Origin: an uncultured Sulfitobacter sp.
GTDB taxonomy: Bacteria; Pseudomonadota; Alphaproteobacteria; Rhodobacterales; Rhodobacteraceae
Direction of reading: 5' to 3'
Assembly (NCBI RefSeq): GCF_947497275.1
Contig: NZ_CANMFS010000002.1
Location: 434,001-498,000 of the forward strand
DNA: 64,000 bases
Below the pieces are notes generated by a model. The model did not search any database. It worked only from the letters and a program-made list of their open reading frames with translations, and had not been told where the DNA came from. This document shows, in pieces, positions 8,615 through 17,383 of the stretch. Position numbers and translations under genes: made by a program. Position 1 is the stretch's first letter. The number at the start of each line of letters is the position of its first letter.

Positions 8615-9915
8615 TCCGCCGCACGCTCCGCGAATGGCAGCGCATCGGCTACGGTGATGACGACACCACCATCCCGCCCGCCGAGGCTGATCGCATTGCC
8701 GCCCTTGCGGCGCGCTCGAGCTTCGCGGGTCGTGGCGGCGAAGGCGTGCTCGAACACGGCCGCAAAGGGTTGCGGGCGCGCGGCGTGGTCGGCGTGATTG
8801 CCGCGCCGGGCTGTCAGCTGGAGATCCTCCCGAAGATCGAGGGCCTGGGAGAACACGAGACCACAAACGAAGCCCTTCGCCGCCGCCTGATCCACATGCT
8901 CGCGGTTGTTCACGATCTGCGGATCGATGCAGGATCGTTGGCCCAGCTCGGATGGCAGAAGGACACCATTCTGGAATTGTTGATCCGGCTGTTTTGTGCG
9001 CGCCTCATGGAAGCGGTGCGCATGGGACTGCCGCGCCGGTATGTGGATCACGCAGACGACCTCCCTGCCCTGCGCGGCAGGCTCGATGTCACCCGGCAGT
9101 TTTCACGCCATGCAGTGGCGCCGCAAAAGCTGGCCTGTCGCTATGATGACTTGTCCTGTGACATTGCGCTCAACCAAGTGATGCGCGCCGCCGTGACCCG
9201 TTTGCAGCGTGTGGCTCAGGCCCCCGACAATCAGCGTATCCTGCGCGAGTTGGGCTTCGCCTATGCGGACGTGACCGAGGTTCCTATCCCTGCGCTGCGA
9301 TGGGACCAAATCATACTGGATCGGACGAATCAGCGGTGGCGCGAGCTTCTTTCCTTCGCGCGGCTCCTGCTTGGGGATCGACATCAGCAGACCAGTGCCG
9401 GGGCTACAGATGGTCATGCTCTCTTGTTCGAGATGAATGCCTTGTTCGAGCAATACGTTGCCAGACTGGTCACCCGTGCTTTGGCCGGAAGCGGATACCG
9501 TGTCGCAGCGCAAGGCGGGCACCGTGACTGCCTGTTCGAAGCGGGTGCGGGGCGGTTTAGGACCAAGCCGGACCTCATCATCCGGCAGGGGGATCGAACC
9601 GTCCTCGTCATCGACACGAAATGGAAACGGATGGCGCCGCGCATCGACGACCCGAAGCAGGGTGTCAGCCAGGCTGATGTGTATCAATTGATGGCCTATA
9701 GCCAGCTCTACCGCTGCCCGGAGGTCATGCTGCTCTATCCACACCACGGTGATTTGCCGCCCGAGCCGATTTGTACCCGCTACGCAATCGCCAGCGACGG
9801 TGCCGAAGAGACCCTCCAGGTTGCGACCCTGGATGTCACCGGCCCTGCACATGCGCATATCGAAGCCCTGAAACACCTGTTAGCGCGGACCTTGCCTGCC
9901 GCGGTCGCAGCCTGA
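8611..9915 (+). CDS. mcrC: McrC-like nuclease subunit
   Basis: This 434-aa partner of McrB provides the endonuclease. An N-terminal McrC-type domain (residues 1-90, ending GCQLEILPKIEG) is followed by a helical middle. The C-terminal PD-(D/E)XK core has Asp in KPDLIIRQGD (about 317) and the catalytic D-T-K in VLVIDTKWKR (about 332-336). The ATG at 8611 overlaps the mcrB stop (ATGA) and gives coupled translation; a longer frame starting inside mcrB is not needed. There is no separate specificity gene, so recognition must lie in McrB. It ends 243 bp before hipB. Confidence 0.9.
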   Translation: MIRRTLREWQRIGYGDDDTTIPPAEADRIAALAARSSFAGRGGEGVLEHGRKGLRARGVVGVIAAPGCQLEILPKIEGLGEHETTNEALRRRLIHMLAVVHDLRIDAGSLAQLGWQKDTILELLIRLFCARLMEAVRMGLPRRYVDHADDLPALRGRLDVTRQFSRHAVAPQKLACRYDDLSCDIALNQVMRAAVTRLQRVAQAPDNQRILRELGFAYADVTEVPIPALRWDQIILDRTNQRWRELLSFARLLLGDRHQQTSAGATDGHALLFEMNALFEQYVARLVTRALAGSGYRVAAQGGHRDCLFEAGAGRFRTKPDLIIRQGDRTVLVIDTKWKRMAPRIDDPKQGVSQADVYQLMAYSQLYRCPEVMLLYPHHGDLPPEPICTRYAIASDGAEETLQVATLDVTGPAHAHIEALKHLLARTLPAAVAA

Positions 9916-10057
9916 GCGCTTCTCAGGCAAGATATACGCGCGGCAGAGACGTCCGGTGCGACCTGCCCGACCCACCGCCGGAGATCATCAGGGCCACCAG
10001 ACCTTTCACGTTAAATCGGACGAAAGTCCGCTTTGCGCCTATTAAACCGGATTATAT

Positions 10058-10141
10058 TCCGCCTTGTGGTGCATTTTGTTGACTTCCCATGTAAAACGAC
10101 CTAACACGGACAAAAGTACGGATACAGCAACACAAGGCGGA
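10058..10141. promoter_or_regulatory. hipBA promoter flanked by an 11-bp inverted repeat
   Basis: TCCGCCTTGTG (10058-10068) and its exact reverse complement CACAAGGCGGA (10131-10141) flank a good promoter: TTGACT (10079-10084), 17-bp spacer, TAACAC (10102-10107). HipB antitoxins autorepress through paired inverted-repeat operators, so these arms are likely HipB or HipAB sites, 73 bp apart start to start. The repeats and promoter boxes are seen directly; binding is inferred. Confidence 0.55.
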
Positions 10142-10158
10142 GTTTTCTCCGGTCAAGC

Positions 10159-10527
10159 ATGTCTTCATACCAGGTTCAGACCGCCCTGAAACGACTTGGC
10201 CATGACATCCGTGTGGCCAGGAAGAAGCGGCGCATGTCCGTCGCAGATTTCTGTGAGCGCCTGGGTGTGACCGACAAGACGCTTGCCAAACTCGAAATGG
10301 GCGATGGCGGTGTGCGGCTCGAGACAATGGCCATGGCACTCATGGTCCTTGGCGAGCTCCACCGACTCGGCGAAATTCTGGATCCGGCGAAAGACGATAC
10401 CGGCCTGGTCCTCGATCAAGCCCGCCTGCCAGAACGGATCGTCAATCGCCGCAGACCGTCCTCCGGCAGATCGGACACCACGCAAGAGAGGTCGGATGAG
10501 ATCGATGACGAAGGGAGCGCTTTCTGA
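10159..10527 (+). CDS. hipB: HipB-like antitoxin, XRE helix-turn-helix
   Basis: This 122-aa protein has a Cro/C1-type helix-turn-helix (residues about 12-70: DIRVARKKRRMSVADFCERL, then TDKTLAKLEMGD) and a basic, disordered C-terminal tail. HipB neutralises HipA and represses the operon. The stop codon overlaps the hipA start by 1 bp (TGATG), the usual order of antitoxin before toxin. The promoter and operator arms lie just upstream. It is cargo in the first ICE insertion gap. Confidence 0.85.
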   Translation: MSSYQVQTALKRLGHDIRVARKKRRMSVADFCERLGVTDKTLAKLEMGDGGVRLETMAMALMVLGELHRLGEILDPAKDDTGLVLDQARLPERIVNRRRPSSGRSDTTQERSDEIDDEGSAF

Positions 10528-11759
10528 TGGCCGTGGCGCGTGTCGCTCTCGGGGAAGGGCTGGTTCCGGTCGGCCGTCTGATCTTCGAGACAGATGGGCG
10601 GCGCGCGCATTCCACTTTCCTCTATGATCAGGACTGGATCGATAACCCGCGCGGCTTCGACCTCTGCCTGCAAATGCCGAGGGTCAACACACCCTATCAC
10701 GCTAGTTCCGGCGGGCGCGACAGCCGGAAGCGTGATGTTATCGCCGGGCCCTTTGCGGATACGTCCCCGGACAGCTGGGGCCGCAAATTGATGCGTCGGG
10801 TTCTGGGCGAGGCAGCAACCGAGTTCGACTTCCTGACGGCATGCGACGATACCGCCCGCCAGGGCGCGCTGCGCCTGTTACAGGAAAACGGTGAGCCATT
10901 CCCGCGGATCGGAAGAGCCGTCCCGCGCCTGGCTGATATCGAGGACCTGCTCAAGATCGCGCAAAGGTTCGAACGAGACCCGGCAGGCGCGGAGCAGGAT
11001 GCGCTGGATCTCGTAGGCGCCGCCGGTACGCCGGGCGGGGCGCGACCGAAAGCCAACGTGAGGGATGGGGAGCGGCTCTGGCTCGCCAAGTTCACCTCCA
11101 TCAACGACACTTGGCCAGTGGAACGTCTCGAGGTGGCGACGATGAAGCTCGCCGGGCGTCTTGGTCTGCGTACACCGGAATGCAGGCTCGAGTTGCCCGG
11201 CAGCGCGCACCCCATCGGGCTCTTCAGCCGTTTTGATCGCCGAGGCGGCGGTCGGGTCCCCTATATCTCCGCGCGCACCGCCTTGGGCAAGCTTGGACAT
11301 GCGAGCGGCTTCTACACAGATATTGCCGATATCATCCGCACCATTTCCGCCCGGCCCGGCGATGATCTGCGGGAAATCTGGCGCCGCATGGTGTTCGGGA
11401 TCCTTGTCACCAACACGGATGACCACCTGAAGAACCAAGGTTTCATCTATGCGGGTCAGAACCTGTGGCGTCTTTCACCGCTCTTCGATGTCAATCCGCA
11501 GCCCCGGCGGCATGCCCAGATGGAAACCGGGATCAGCCCGATCCATGGGCATGAGCCGGACATTGCTGCCGCAATCGACGCGGCTGAGTTTTTCGATATC
11601 AGTGCGCCGGAAGCCCGAGCCCTGGCCCGGGATATGGCACAAGTTATCGGCAACACTTGGCGGGACGAATTGCGCCACCAGGGGCTTGCTGGCGCGGGGT
11701 TGAATGCCTGCGCTCCGGCCTTCGAACATGAACGGATGGATGCGGCACTCGGGCTGTAG
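10527..11759 (+). CDS. hipA: HipA-like serine/threonine kinase toxin
   Basis: This 410-aa type II toxin of the HipA kinase family, in characterised cases, phosphorylates a translation component such as glutamyl-tRNA synthetase and halts growth. Visible elements are the N-terminal couple_hipA region (about 10-110), a Gly-rich loop (AGTPGGARPKANV, about 169-181) in the place of the E. coli Ser150 loop, and the ATP-lysine strand LWLAKFTS (about 187-194). The catalytic and metal segment is VTNTDDHLKNQGF (about 293-305), followed by LSPLFDVNP (about 314-322). The loop has Thr where a Ser is expected in many relatives, so autophosphorylation regulation may differ. Length is normal and no frame damage is seen. 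Confidence 0.88.
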   Translation: MAVARVALGEGLVPVGRLIFETDGRRAHSTFLYDQDWIDNPRGFDLCLQMPRVNTPYHASSGGRDSRKRDVIAGPFADTSPDSWGRKLMRRVLGEAATEFDFLTACDDTARQGALRLLQENGEPFPRIGRAVPRLADIEDLLKIAQRFERDPAGAEQDALDLVGAAGTPGGARPKANVRDGERLWLAKFTSINDTWPVERLEVATMKLAGRLGLRTPECRLELPGSAHPIGLFSRFDRRGGGRVPYISARTALGKLGHASGFYTDIADIIRTISARPGDDLREIWRRMVFGILVTNTDDHLKNQGFIYAGQNLWRLSPLFDVNPQPRRHAQMETGISPIHGHEPDIAAAIDAAEFFDISAPEARALARDMAQVIGNTWRDELRHQGLAGAGLNACAPAFEHERMDAALGL

Positions 11760-11909
11760 CCCGTAGAATTTCTTGAGTCCCCTCGGATACATTGGCATCA
11801 AGACCGTTTAGAGGATGTGCCCGCCTTTTAATTGCAAGAGGACAACCGAAGAGGGCCATAAGCGCTTAACATTGCAAAATCGCTCTTTCTCCAATTGCGG
11901 CCGAAGCAA

Positions 11910-12164
11910 TCAAGGAGGCTGTTCCTTGGCTCGATTTCGGTCCTGACCTCCCCCGCGCCGCGCTTTCGCAAACCCTCGGTCCGTCGCGATGAACCGTTCA
12001 AGCATGGGAACCACCAGCTTCTTCGGCTCGATTGGTCCCTGCCCAGCTTCGCGCCCGAGGATCTCCCCATAGGCGATCAGGTCGCGATGGAGATCAGCTG
12101 GCAGTTCCACGGTCAGCTTCACCGGCTTGTCGTCCGGGATCGGTCCGAGTTTCAGCTTGGTCAT
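11910..12164 (-). CDS. DUF2274 domain protein, end of trb operon
   Basis: This 84-aa basic protein (MTKLKLGPIPDDKPVKLTVEL...) matches the DUF2274 family, routinely the last gene of alphaproteobacterial trb clusters. The N-terminal part looks like a ribbon-helix-helix DNA-binding fold (KLTVELPADLHRDLIAYGEIL), so a repressor or relaxosome role is possible but unproven. The ATG at 12164 comes one base after the trbI stop and was preferred over an upstream in-frame start inside trbI. The C-terminus is rich in Arg and Gly and probably disordered. Confidence 0.8.
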   Translation of the reverse strand: MTKLKLGPIPDDKPVKLTVELPADLHRDLIAYGEILGREAGQGPIEPKKLVVPMLERFIATDRGFAKARRGGGQDRNRAKEQPP

Positions 12165-12165
12165 G

Positions 12166-13302
12166 TCAGCCTCCGGCTGGCGCGAAGACAAGATCGCGCG
12201 TGACGATCACGCGGACGGGGAAGCCCGGGCGGATGGTGAGGGTCGGCGGGACCTCCAGCTGGCGCTGCACGATCCGCTGGCCGGCCTCGTTGATTGTATC
12301 CAAGGCCCCGTCGCGGAAGGCACGGGCGAGGCGGTCTTCCTCGTCGAGGGAGAGTTCCGCGCCGACGGCCAGCAAGGTCGAGAGGCCCGCGGCGCGCAGG
12401 ATGCTGGCCCAGTGGTTGTCGACGCGGTCCTCCAGACCGGCATAACCCGCGGCATCGGCGCCGGGCTGGCGTTCGAGCACGAGGGAGCGTCCATCGGGGA
12501 AGATCAGCCGCGTCCAGACCAGGAGCACGCGGCGCTGGCCGACGGTGATGCTGTCGTCATAGGCCCCGATCAGGCGGGTGCCCTGCGGGATCAGGAGCAG
12601 GCTGCCGGTGGGGCTGTCATAGACGTTCTGGGTGACCTGCGCGGTGATCTGGCCCGGGAGATCGGAACGGATGCCGGTGATCAGCGCCGCCGGGATGACG
12701 GAGCCGGCCTGCAGCAGCCAGGGCGAGGCCGGAGGCTGGACGCGGTCGGGTGCGACCGTTCGGCGATCGACCGGCGCGGTCAGGAAAGCCTGACGAGGAT
12801 CGGTCTCCGGGGTAGCGGCCAAACCGCCCCCCGGTGCCGCAGGTGGTATCTGGAACCCGGTGGACGCAGGCGGCCCTGGGCGCGTCTGGAAAAAGAGATC
12901 ACTGACCCGGGCGGCCTCCAATTCGGCAAGCCGCTGCTGTTCCGCCGGGTCCATGGTCGGCGTCGCGAGGCTCGGGGCGGCGATGGGTTGGCCGCGTTGT
13001 TGCGCGTCGAGGATACCACCACCGAGGTCGCCAGGCAGGGGCGGACCCAGCCGCGGGATCGCGTCATAACTGCCCGGCAGATCGCGGAGGCCATCGGCTG
13101 GCTGACGGCGGTCCGTGGTGATCAGCTCTTCCGGTGCAGCGCTGCGATCGGGTCGCTGGAGTCCATAGATCAGCGCTGCGCCGATCCCGATGCCCGCGAC
13201 CACGCCAAGCCCGATGATGACCTTGCGCGAAATCCGCGTGACGCGCGGCGGATCGGCGCGCAGGCGCATGGCGGCGGCGGTCTCGGTCGGTGTCTGGTTC
13301 AT
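12166..13302 (-). CDS. trbI: TrbI/VirB10-like T4SS core-complex protein
   Basis: This 378-aa inner-membrane protein spans the periplasm and joins the outer-membrane core complex of the conjugation machine. It has a short cytoplasmic N-terminus and one transmembrane helix at about 27-46 (KVIIGLGVVAGIGIGAALIY). A Pro- and Ala-rich linker follows (about 50-190), then the C-terminal VirB10 beta-barrel domain (VIPAALITGIRSDLPGQITA through the GTRLIGAYDD strand to the end). Length fits the family. The start overlaps the trbG stop by 4 bp. It is the last structural T4SS gene in the operon. Confidence 0.93.
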   Translation of the reverse strand: MNQTPTETAAAMRLRADPPRVTRISRKVIIGLGVVAGIGIGAALIYGLQRPDRSAAPEELITTDRRQPADGLRDLPGSYDAIPRLGPPLPGDLGGGILDAQQRGQPIAAPSLATPTMDPAEQQRLAELEAARVSDLFFQTRPGPPASTGFQIPPAAPGGGLAATPETDPRQAFLTAPVDRRTVAPDRVQPPASPWLLQAGSVIPAALITGIRSDLPGQITAQVTQNVYDSPTGSLLLIPQGTRLIGAYDDSITVGQRRVLLVWTRLIFPDGRSLVLERQPGADAAGYAGLEDRVDNHWASILRAAGLSTLLAVGAELSLDEEDRLARAFRDGALDTINEAGQRIVQRQLEVPPTLTIRPGFPVRVIVTRDLVFAPAGG

Positions 13303-14273
13303 GTCCCCTGCCCCGCATCCTGCCGCACTGCGGCCGCCGCGGTCTGGGGTTCGATCCTTACAATGCGGACCACCTCCTGCCGGGGCCCGCGTCCGAGGCG
13401 CAGCTCGGCCGCACCGAAGAGCCGGTCGACGATCAGCACATTGCTGTGGATGCGAGAGTTGACGATTTGCAACTCGCCATCGGCGCCGAGCACGAAGAGC
13501 GGCGGCATCTCGCCCTGGGCGATGCCGCGCGGGAAGACGACATAGACTCGGCGCCCGTCATCGAAGACCGAGACCGGTCGCCAGGGCGGGCTGCCACCCT
13601 GAAGCCCGTAGCGGTGATTGCGCGCATGAACCGGCGGGATGCGCGGCGTGGCCGGCGCGACGCGCGGGCTCTCGGGCGCGCGTGGATAGGCCCAGGATAT
13701 GGCTGGCATCCAGGTCTCTTCGCTGGCATTGAGCTCGATCAGATAGGTGCGCCGGTCGGTCGAGATCACGAGGTTCGTGCGGATATCGGGCCGCGTGGGC
13801 TTCACGAGAACGAGGACGCGGGTGTCGCGACCCGCGCCGCTTTCGGTGTCGCCGATGATCCAGCGCGCGGTGTCGCCCGCGGCAATCGGACCGGTGCCCG
13901 CCAGGCGTTCGCCCGGTTCGAGGGCGATGGTCGTGATCTGGCCCGGCGCGGCGTAGACCTGATAGAGCGCGCCCTCGGACCAGGGATAGATCTGGATCGC
14001 GTTGAAATACCCCGCCTGTCGCGGTTCGACGCGGGCGGCCGCATTGGCATTGCCGACCTGGGCGACGGGTGTGGCGGCCGCCTCCCCGCCCCGGCTCGGG
14101 GTCCAGTTAGGCGGGACATGGAGCGGGCGCGGCCGGTCCTCGGGTGCCGAGACAGGCGGTGTCGGCAAGGGCGGGACCGCCTCGTCATAGGCGAATGCGG
14201 GCGGGCGGTCGCTGGCACAACCGGCGAGGAATGTGGTGGCCAGGAGAACGGCGGTCAGGATCGGTCGGGTCAT
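13299..14273 (-). CDS. trbG: TrbG/VirB9-like outer-membrane T4SS protein
   Basis: This 324-aa lipoprotein has a lipobox (LAGC, Cys about 19) directly after a hydrophobic leader, so it should be anchored at the outer membrane. A linker follows (residues 30-85). The N-terminal VirB9 domain contains FNAIQIYPWSEGALYQVY and the C-terminal beta domain contains RNHRYGL, VFDDGRRVYVVFP and IVDRLFGAAELRLG, typical VirB9/TrbG strands that dock on VirB10. It overlaps its neighbours trbF and trbI by 4 bp each. Confidence 0.92.
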   Translation of the reverse strand: MTRPILTAVLLATTFLAGCASDRPPAFAYDEAVPPLPTPPVSAPEDRPRPLHVPPNWTPSRGGEAAATPVAQVGNANAAARVEPRQAGYFNAIQIYPWSEGALYQVYAAPGQITTIALEPGERLAGTGPIAAGDTARWIIGDTESGAGRDTRVLVLVKPTRPDIRTNLVISTDRRTYLIELNASEETWMPAISWAYPRAPESPRVAPATPRIPPVHARNHRYGLQGGSPPWRPVSVFDDGRRVYVVFPRGIAQGEMPPLFVLGADGELQIVNSRIHSNVLIVDRLFGAAELRLGRGPRQEVVRIVRIEPQTAAAAVRQDAGQGT

Positions 14274-14959
14274 TGGCTCATCTCCCGCGACCAGTTGATC
14301 GCGTTCACATAGATTCCGAGAGGGTTGGCGCGCAGGCGCTCCACCGTGCGCGGCGGGTCGATCACGAGGGTCAGGATCGCGGTCCAGCGTTCGGTGCGGG
14401 CGAGCTGGCCGTTCTCGTAGTGCCGCTCGGACCAGGCCACCCGGAAACTGTCTGGCGAGGCGCGGATCACGCTCGAGACCTCGACCGAGACCTGGTCCTC
14501 GCCGACCCGCGTGAAGGGGTCGTTGGCGCGGGCATGGTCGTTCAGCGCCAGCGCGCCGCGATCGGTGGTGAACTCATAGGCGCGGAGCCAGTTCTGCCGG
14601 ACCACGATGGGATCGGCGGGCAGGCCTCGGACCTCCTCGATGAACCGGGCGAGATGCCAGGCGATTTGCGGATCGCTCGGGCGATAGCCGGCGCTGGCCG
14701 CCTCGACGGCGCGGGCCTCGCCGTGGCGATCGATCTCGACGACGTAAGGCACGACGGTGCCGCGCGCCGATTGCCAGACCAGCGCTGTCGCGAAGCCGCC
14801 CGCGAGGATCAGGCAGCCGAAGGCCATGAGGCGCCAGTTCTTCGCCTGCACGCGGGCCGCGCCGATGCGCTCGTCCCAGACCTGGGCGGCCTTCTGATAC
14901 GGGGTCTCGGGCACAGGGGTCTTGCCGTAATGCGCGGCGGCGCGTTTGAAGAGGCTCAT
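14270..14959 (-). CDS. trbF: TrbF/VirB8-like T4SS assembly protein
   Basis: This 229-aa bitopic inner-membrane protein, the VirB8 equivalent, acts as an assembly scaffold. A cytoplasmic tail (PETPYQKAAQVWDERIGAAR) precedes a single transmembrane helix at about 45-65 (LMAFGCLILAGGFATALVWQ). The periplasmic NTF2-like domain fills the rest, with the family strands FRVAWSERHYENGQLARTER and ILTLVIDPPRTVERLRANP. The C-terminal end, LGIYVNAINWSRE, is characteristic of TrbF. Overlaps of 4 bp with trbL and trbG indicate one transcript. Confidence 0.92.
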   Translation of the reverse strand: MSLFKRAAAHYGKTPVPETPYQKAAQVWDERIGAARVQAKNWRLMAFGCLILAGGFATALVWQSARGTVVPYVVEIDRHGEARAVEAASAGYRPSDPQIAWHLARFIEEVRGLPADPIVVRQNWLRAYEFTTDRGALALNDHARANDPFTRVGEDQVSVEVSSVIRASPDSFRVAWSERHYENGQLARTERWTAILTLVIDPPRTVERLRANPLGIYVNAINWSREMSQ

Positions 14960-16305
14960 GGGCGGTCACTTTCGGAAAGGGAAACGGAGGTGCCTGAGCC
15001 GGGGCTGTCACCGGCCCGCAGCGCATGGGTGGCGGCGGAAACGCCATGGCTCATGGCCTGGCTGCGGCGGATGGAGCGCGCCCAGGCCGGTGGGCTGCCA
15101 GTTGATGCGGGTATGGCGGCCGACGCACCTGCAACGCTGCCCATGGATGAGGAGCCCCCGGTAGCGGCAAACCCGGATCGGGCGCCGCCGGCATGGCTTG
15201 TCTTGACAGCCTCGGAGGCCGCGGCGGCGGCCCGGCGCAGGGGTGAAATCGCTGCCGCGCCCCCTGCCCGCGCCAAGCCGCCGAGTCCGGAGGCGACGCT
15301 TACGGCTCCTGTCTGGCCCATCGATCCGAGAGTGTAGGCGGCGGAGGCAGCCCCGGTCGCCGCTGCTGCCCCGCGCGTGGCGGCGGCCCCACCCGAGGCC
15401 AGCGCCCCGGCCCCGCGAGCGCCGAGCATGGCCCCGCCACCCGCCGCGACGGCCGCTCCGCCCACGGCAAGCCCGGTGCCGACGGCGGCCCCCGCGCCCA
15501 GTTGCGGCCCGCCAGAGACAAGGCCGGTGGCGATGCCGGGGCCGAAGATGCCGAGACCGAGGAGCGAGAGCGCGGCCAGCACGATCGCCATGGCCTCGTC
15601 GATGGTGGGCGTCACGCCACCGAAACCGGCGGTGAACTGGCCGAAGAGCGTCGAGCCGATGCCGATGATCACGGCCAGCACCAGCACCTTGATGCCGGAA
15701 GAGACGACGTTGCCCAGTACCCGCTCGGCCATGAAGGCGGTCTTGCCGAAAAGGCCGAAGGGGATCAGCACGAAGCCCGCGAGCGTCGTCAGCTTGAACT
15801 CGATCAGCGTCACGAAAAGCTGCACCGCGAGGAGGAAGAAGGCCAGAAGCACCAGCGCCCAGGCGAAGAGCAGGCAGGCGATCTGGATGAAGTTCTCGAA
15901 GAAGGCGACGAAGCCCATGAGATCGGCCGTGGACTCCAGAAGCGGGCGCCCGGCATCGAGCCCGGTCTGCGCCACCCGGCCGGGGCGCAAGAGATCGGCG
16001 GGCGAAAACCCGGTGCCGGAGGCGAGCAATCCCAGCCCCGCGAAACTGTCGAAGACGATGGCGGCAAGGCTGTTCCAGTTCGAGATCAGCCAGGCGAAGA
16101 CGCCGACGAAGAGGGTCTTTTTCACGAGGCGAGCGATGATGTCGTCATCCGCGCCCCAGGCCCAGAAGAGGGCGGCAAGCGTCACGTCGATCACGATCAG
16201 CGTGCTGGCGATGAAGGCCACCTCGCCGCCCAGAAGCCCGAAGCCGCTGTCGATGTAAGAGGTGAAGACCCCGAGGAAGGTGTCGATGACGCCGGTGCCG
16301 CCCAT
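14956..16305 (-). CDS. trbL: TrbL/VirB6-like polytopic T4SS membrane protein
   Basis: This 449-aa inner-membrane protein of the VirB6/TrbL family lines the translocation pathway. Five to six hydrophobic segments occur in the first 280 residues (for example FIASTLIVIDVTLAALFWAW, then two near 165-205 and one near 230-275). A Gly- and Ala-rich stretch (about 285-360) and a low-complexity cytoplasmic tail rich in Ser, Gly and Ala follow, as in other TrbL proteins. The tail is the variable part of the family. It overlaps trbF by 4 bp. Confidence 0.92.
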   Translation of the reverse strand: MGGTGVIDTFLGVFTSYIDSGFGLLGGEVAFIASTLIVIDVTLAALFWAWGADDDIIARLVKKTLFVGVFAWLISNWNSLAAIVFDSFAGLGLLASGTGFSPADLLRPGRVAQTGLDAGRPLLESTADLMGFVAFFENFIQIACLLFAWALVLLAFFLLAVQLFVTLIEFKLTTLAGFVLIPFGLFGKTAFMAERVLGNVVSSGIKVLVLAVIIGIGSTLFGQFTAGFGGVTPTIDEAMAIVLAALSLLGLGIFGPGIATGLVSGGPQLGAGAAVGTGLAVGGAAVAAGGGAMLGARGAGALASGGAAATRGAAAATGAASAAYTLGSMGQTGAVSVASGLGGLARAGGAAAISPLRRAAAAASEAVKTSHAGGARSGFAATGGSSSMGSVAGASAAIPASTGSPPAWARSIRRSQAMSHGVSAATHALRAGDSPGSGTSVSLSESDRP

Positions 16306-16308
16306 GGC

Positions 16309-16581
16309 TCACTCGCCCCCGGTCCGGTCGCGGTCACGCCCGAGAAAGCGGTCGCGGGTTTCGGCCCAGACGGCGAGGCAGTCGGAATCCGAGGCCGCGG
16401 CCTCACCCAATTCCTGGCAGCGTCGTTGTTCGGCCCGCAGCGGATCGACCTCGGGCATTGGCAGGGCCGCCGGGCGCACCGCCTGCCCCGCCTCGTCCCG
16501 GCCCATCTCCACCAGTGCCGCGGTGATCGCGATGGCGACGAAAACGATGGCCGCGATGCGGGCGAGGACCGATCCCTCCAT
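16309..16581 (-). CDS. trbK: TrbK-alt family protein (putative entry exclusion)
   Basis: This 90-aa protein has an N-terminal membrane anchor (LARIAAIVFVAIAITAALVE). A short extracytoplasmic part holds two cysteines and an aromatic motif, RRCQELGEAAASDSDCLAVW, followed by ETRDRFLG. This pattern fits the TrbK-alt family found between trbJ and trbL in alphaproteobacteria. TrbK of IncP plasmids mediates entry exclusion; the role here is by analogy. The start at 16581 was chosen over a longer frame that would run into trbJ. Confidence 0.8.
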   Translation of the reverse strand: MEGSVLARIAAIVFVAIAITAALVEMGRDEAGQAVRPAALPMPEVDPLRAEQRRCQELGEAAASDSDCLAVWAETRDRFLGRDRDRTGGE

Positions 16582-16594
16582 GGGCCTGCCCTCC

Positions 16595-17383
16595 TCAGTT
16601 GTTGAACATCCGGGCATTGCCGGGCTGGTAGCCCGCGCCCGGGGTGAGGAAGCGTTCGCGCTGAACCCGGCCCTGTTCGGCCGCCGCGGATCGCTCGGCC
16701 TCGACCAAAGCGGTGGCGCGGCCATTGGCAGCCACGACCGCGATCAGGTCGGCGATCTGCTGGGACTGCAGCGCCAGAAGCTGGTTGCCCGCCTGGGTCG
16801 CCTGCAAGGCGCCGACGGCGGATTGGCTTTCTCCGACAAGGGCGGAGAGTTCGGCGCGCTGGCCATCGAGATTGCCGACGACGCCCGCCTGCACGCGCAG
16901 CGCATCCTGCAGCCCGCCGACGGTGTTTTCCCATCGGGAGCGCGCATCGGCCAGAAGCTGCGCCTCGGGCGCGGCCATGGGGATGTTGGCATAGTCCTGC
17001 TGGAAAACCTGGTCGATCTGGGCGACATCGAAGGCGATGTTCTGCGCCTGGGACAGGAGCTGCCGGGTCCGGTCCACGTTCTGCTGCAGCGCCTGCAGCG
17101 AGGAATAGGGCAGGCTCGCGAGGTTGCGGGCCTGGTTCATCAGCATCTGCGCCTCGTTCTGCAGCTGGGTGATCTGGTTGTTGATCTGCTCCAGCGCCCG
17201 GGCGGCAGAGAGGATGTTCTCGGCGTGGTTGCGCGGGTCGTAGACGATGCGCCCGCCTCCGCCGAAGAGAAAGGCCTGCGCGGGCGTCGCGAAGATCGGC
17301 GAAAGGCCCATGGGGGCTGCGAGCGCCAGAGCCAAGGCGGAGGCGCTGGCGAGACGGGACAGGCGATGGGCGGCATGGGTCAT
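16595..17383 (-). CDS. trbJ: TrbJ/VirB5-like T4SS protein
   Basis: This 262-aa protein has a clear Sec signal peptide (residues 1-38, ending ATPAQA). The mature part is almost entirely helical and coiled-coil (ILSAARALEQINNQITQLQN, then QQIADLIAVVAANGRATALV). The conserved FGGGGRIVYDPRNHAENI segment after the signal is the TrbJ hallmark. VirB5/TrbJ proteins sit at the pilus tip and help adhesion. The start overlaps the trbE stop by 4 bp. Confidence 0.92.
   Translation of the reverse strand: MTHAAHRLSRLASASALALALAAPMGLSPIFATPAQAFLFGGGGRIVYDPRNHAENILSAARALEQINNQITQLQNEAQMLMNQARNLASLPYSSLQALQQNVDRTRQLLSQAQNIAFDVAQIDQVFQQDYANIPMAAPEAQLLADARSRWENTVGGLQDALRVQAGVVGNLDGQRAELSALVGESQSAVGALQATQAGNQLLALQSQQIADLIAVVAANGRATALVEAERSAAAEQGRVQRERFLTPGAGYQPGNARMFNN

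Noticed and set aside
12127..14312. Two long plus-strand frames opposite trbI and trbG
   Set aside because: Shadow frames of a high-GC operon. The trb genes overlap as expected on the minus strand, leaving no room for real antisense genes.
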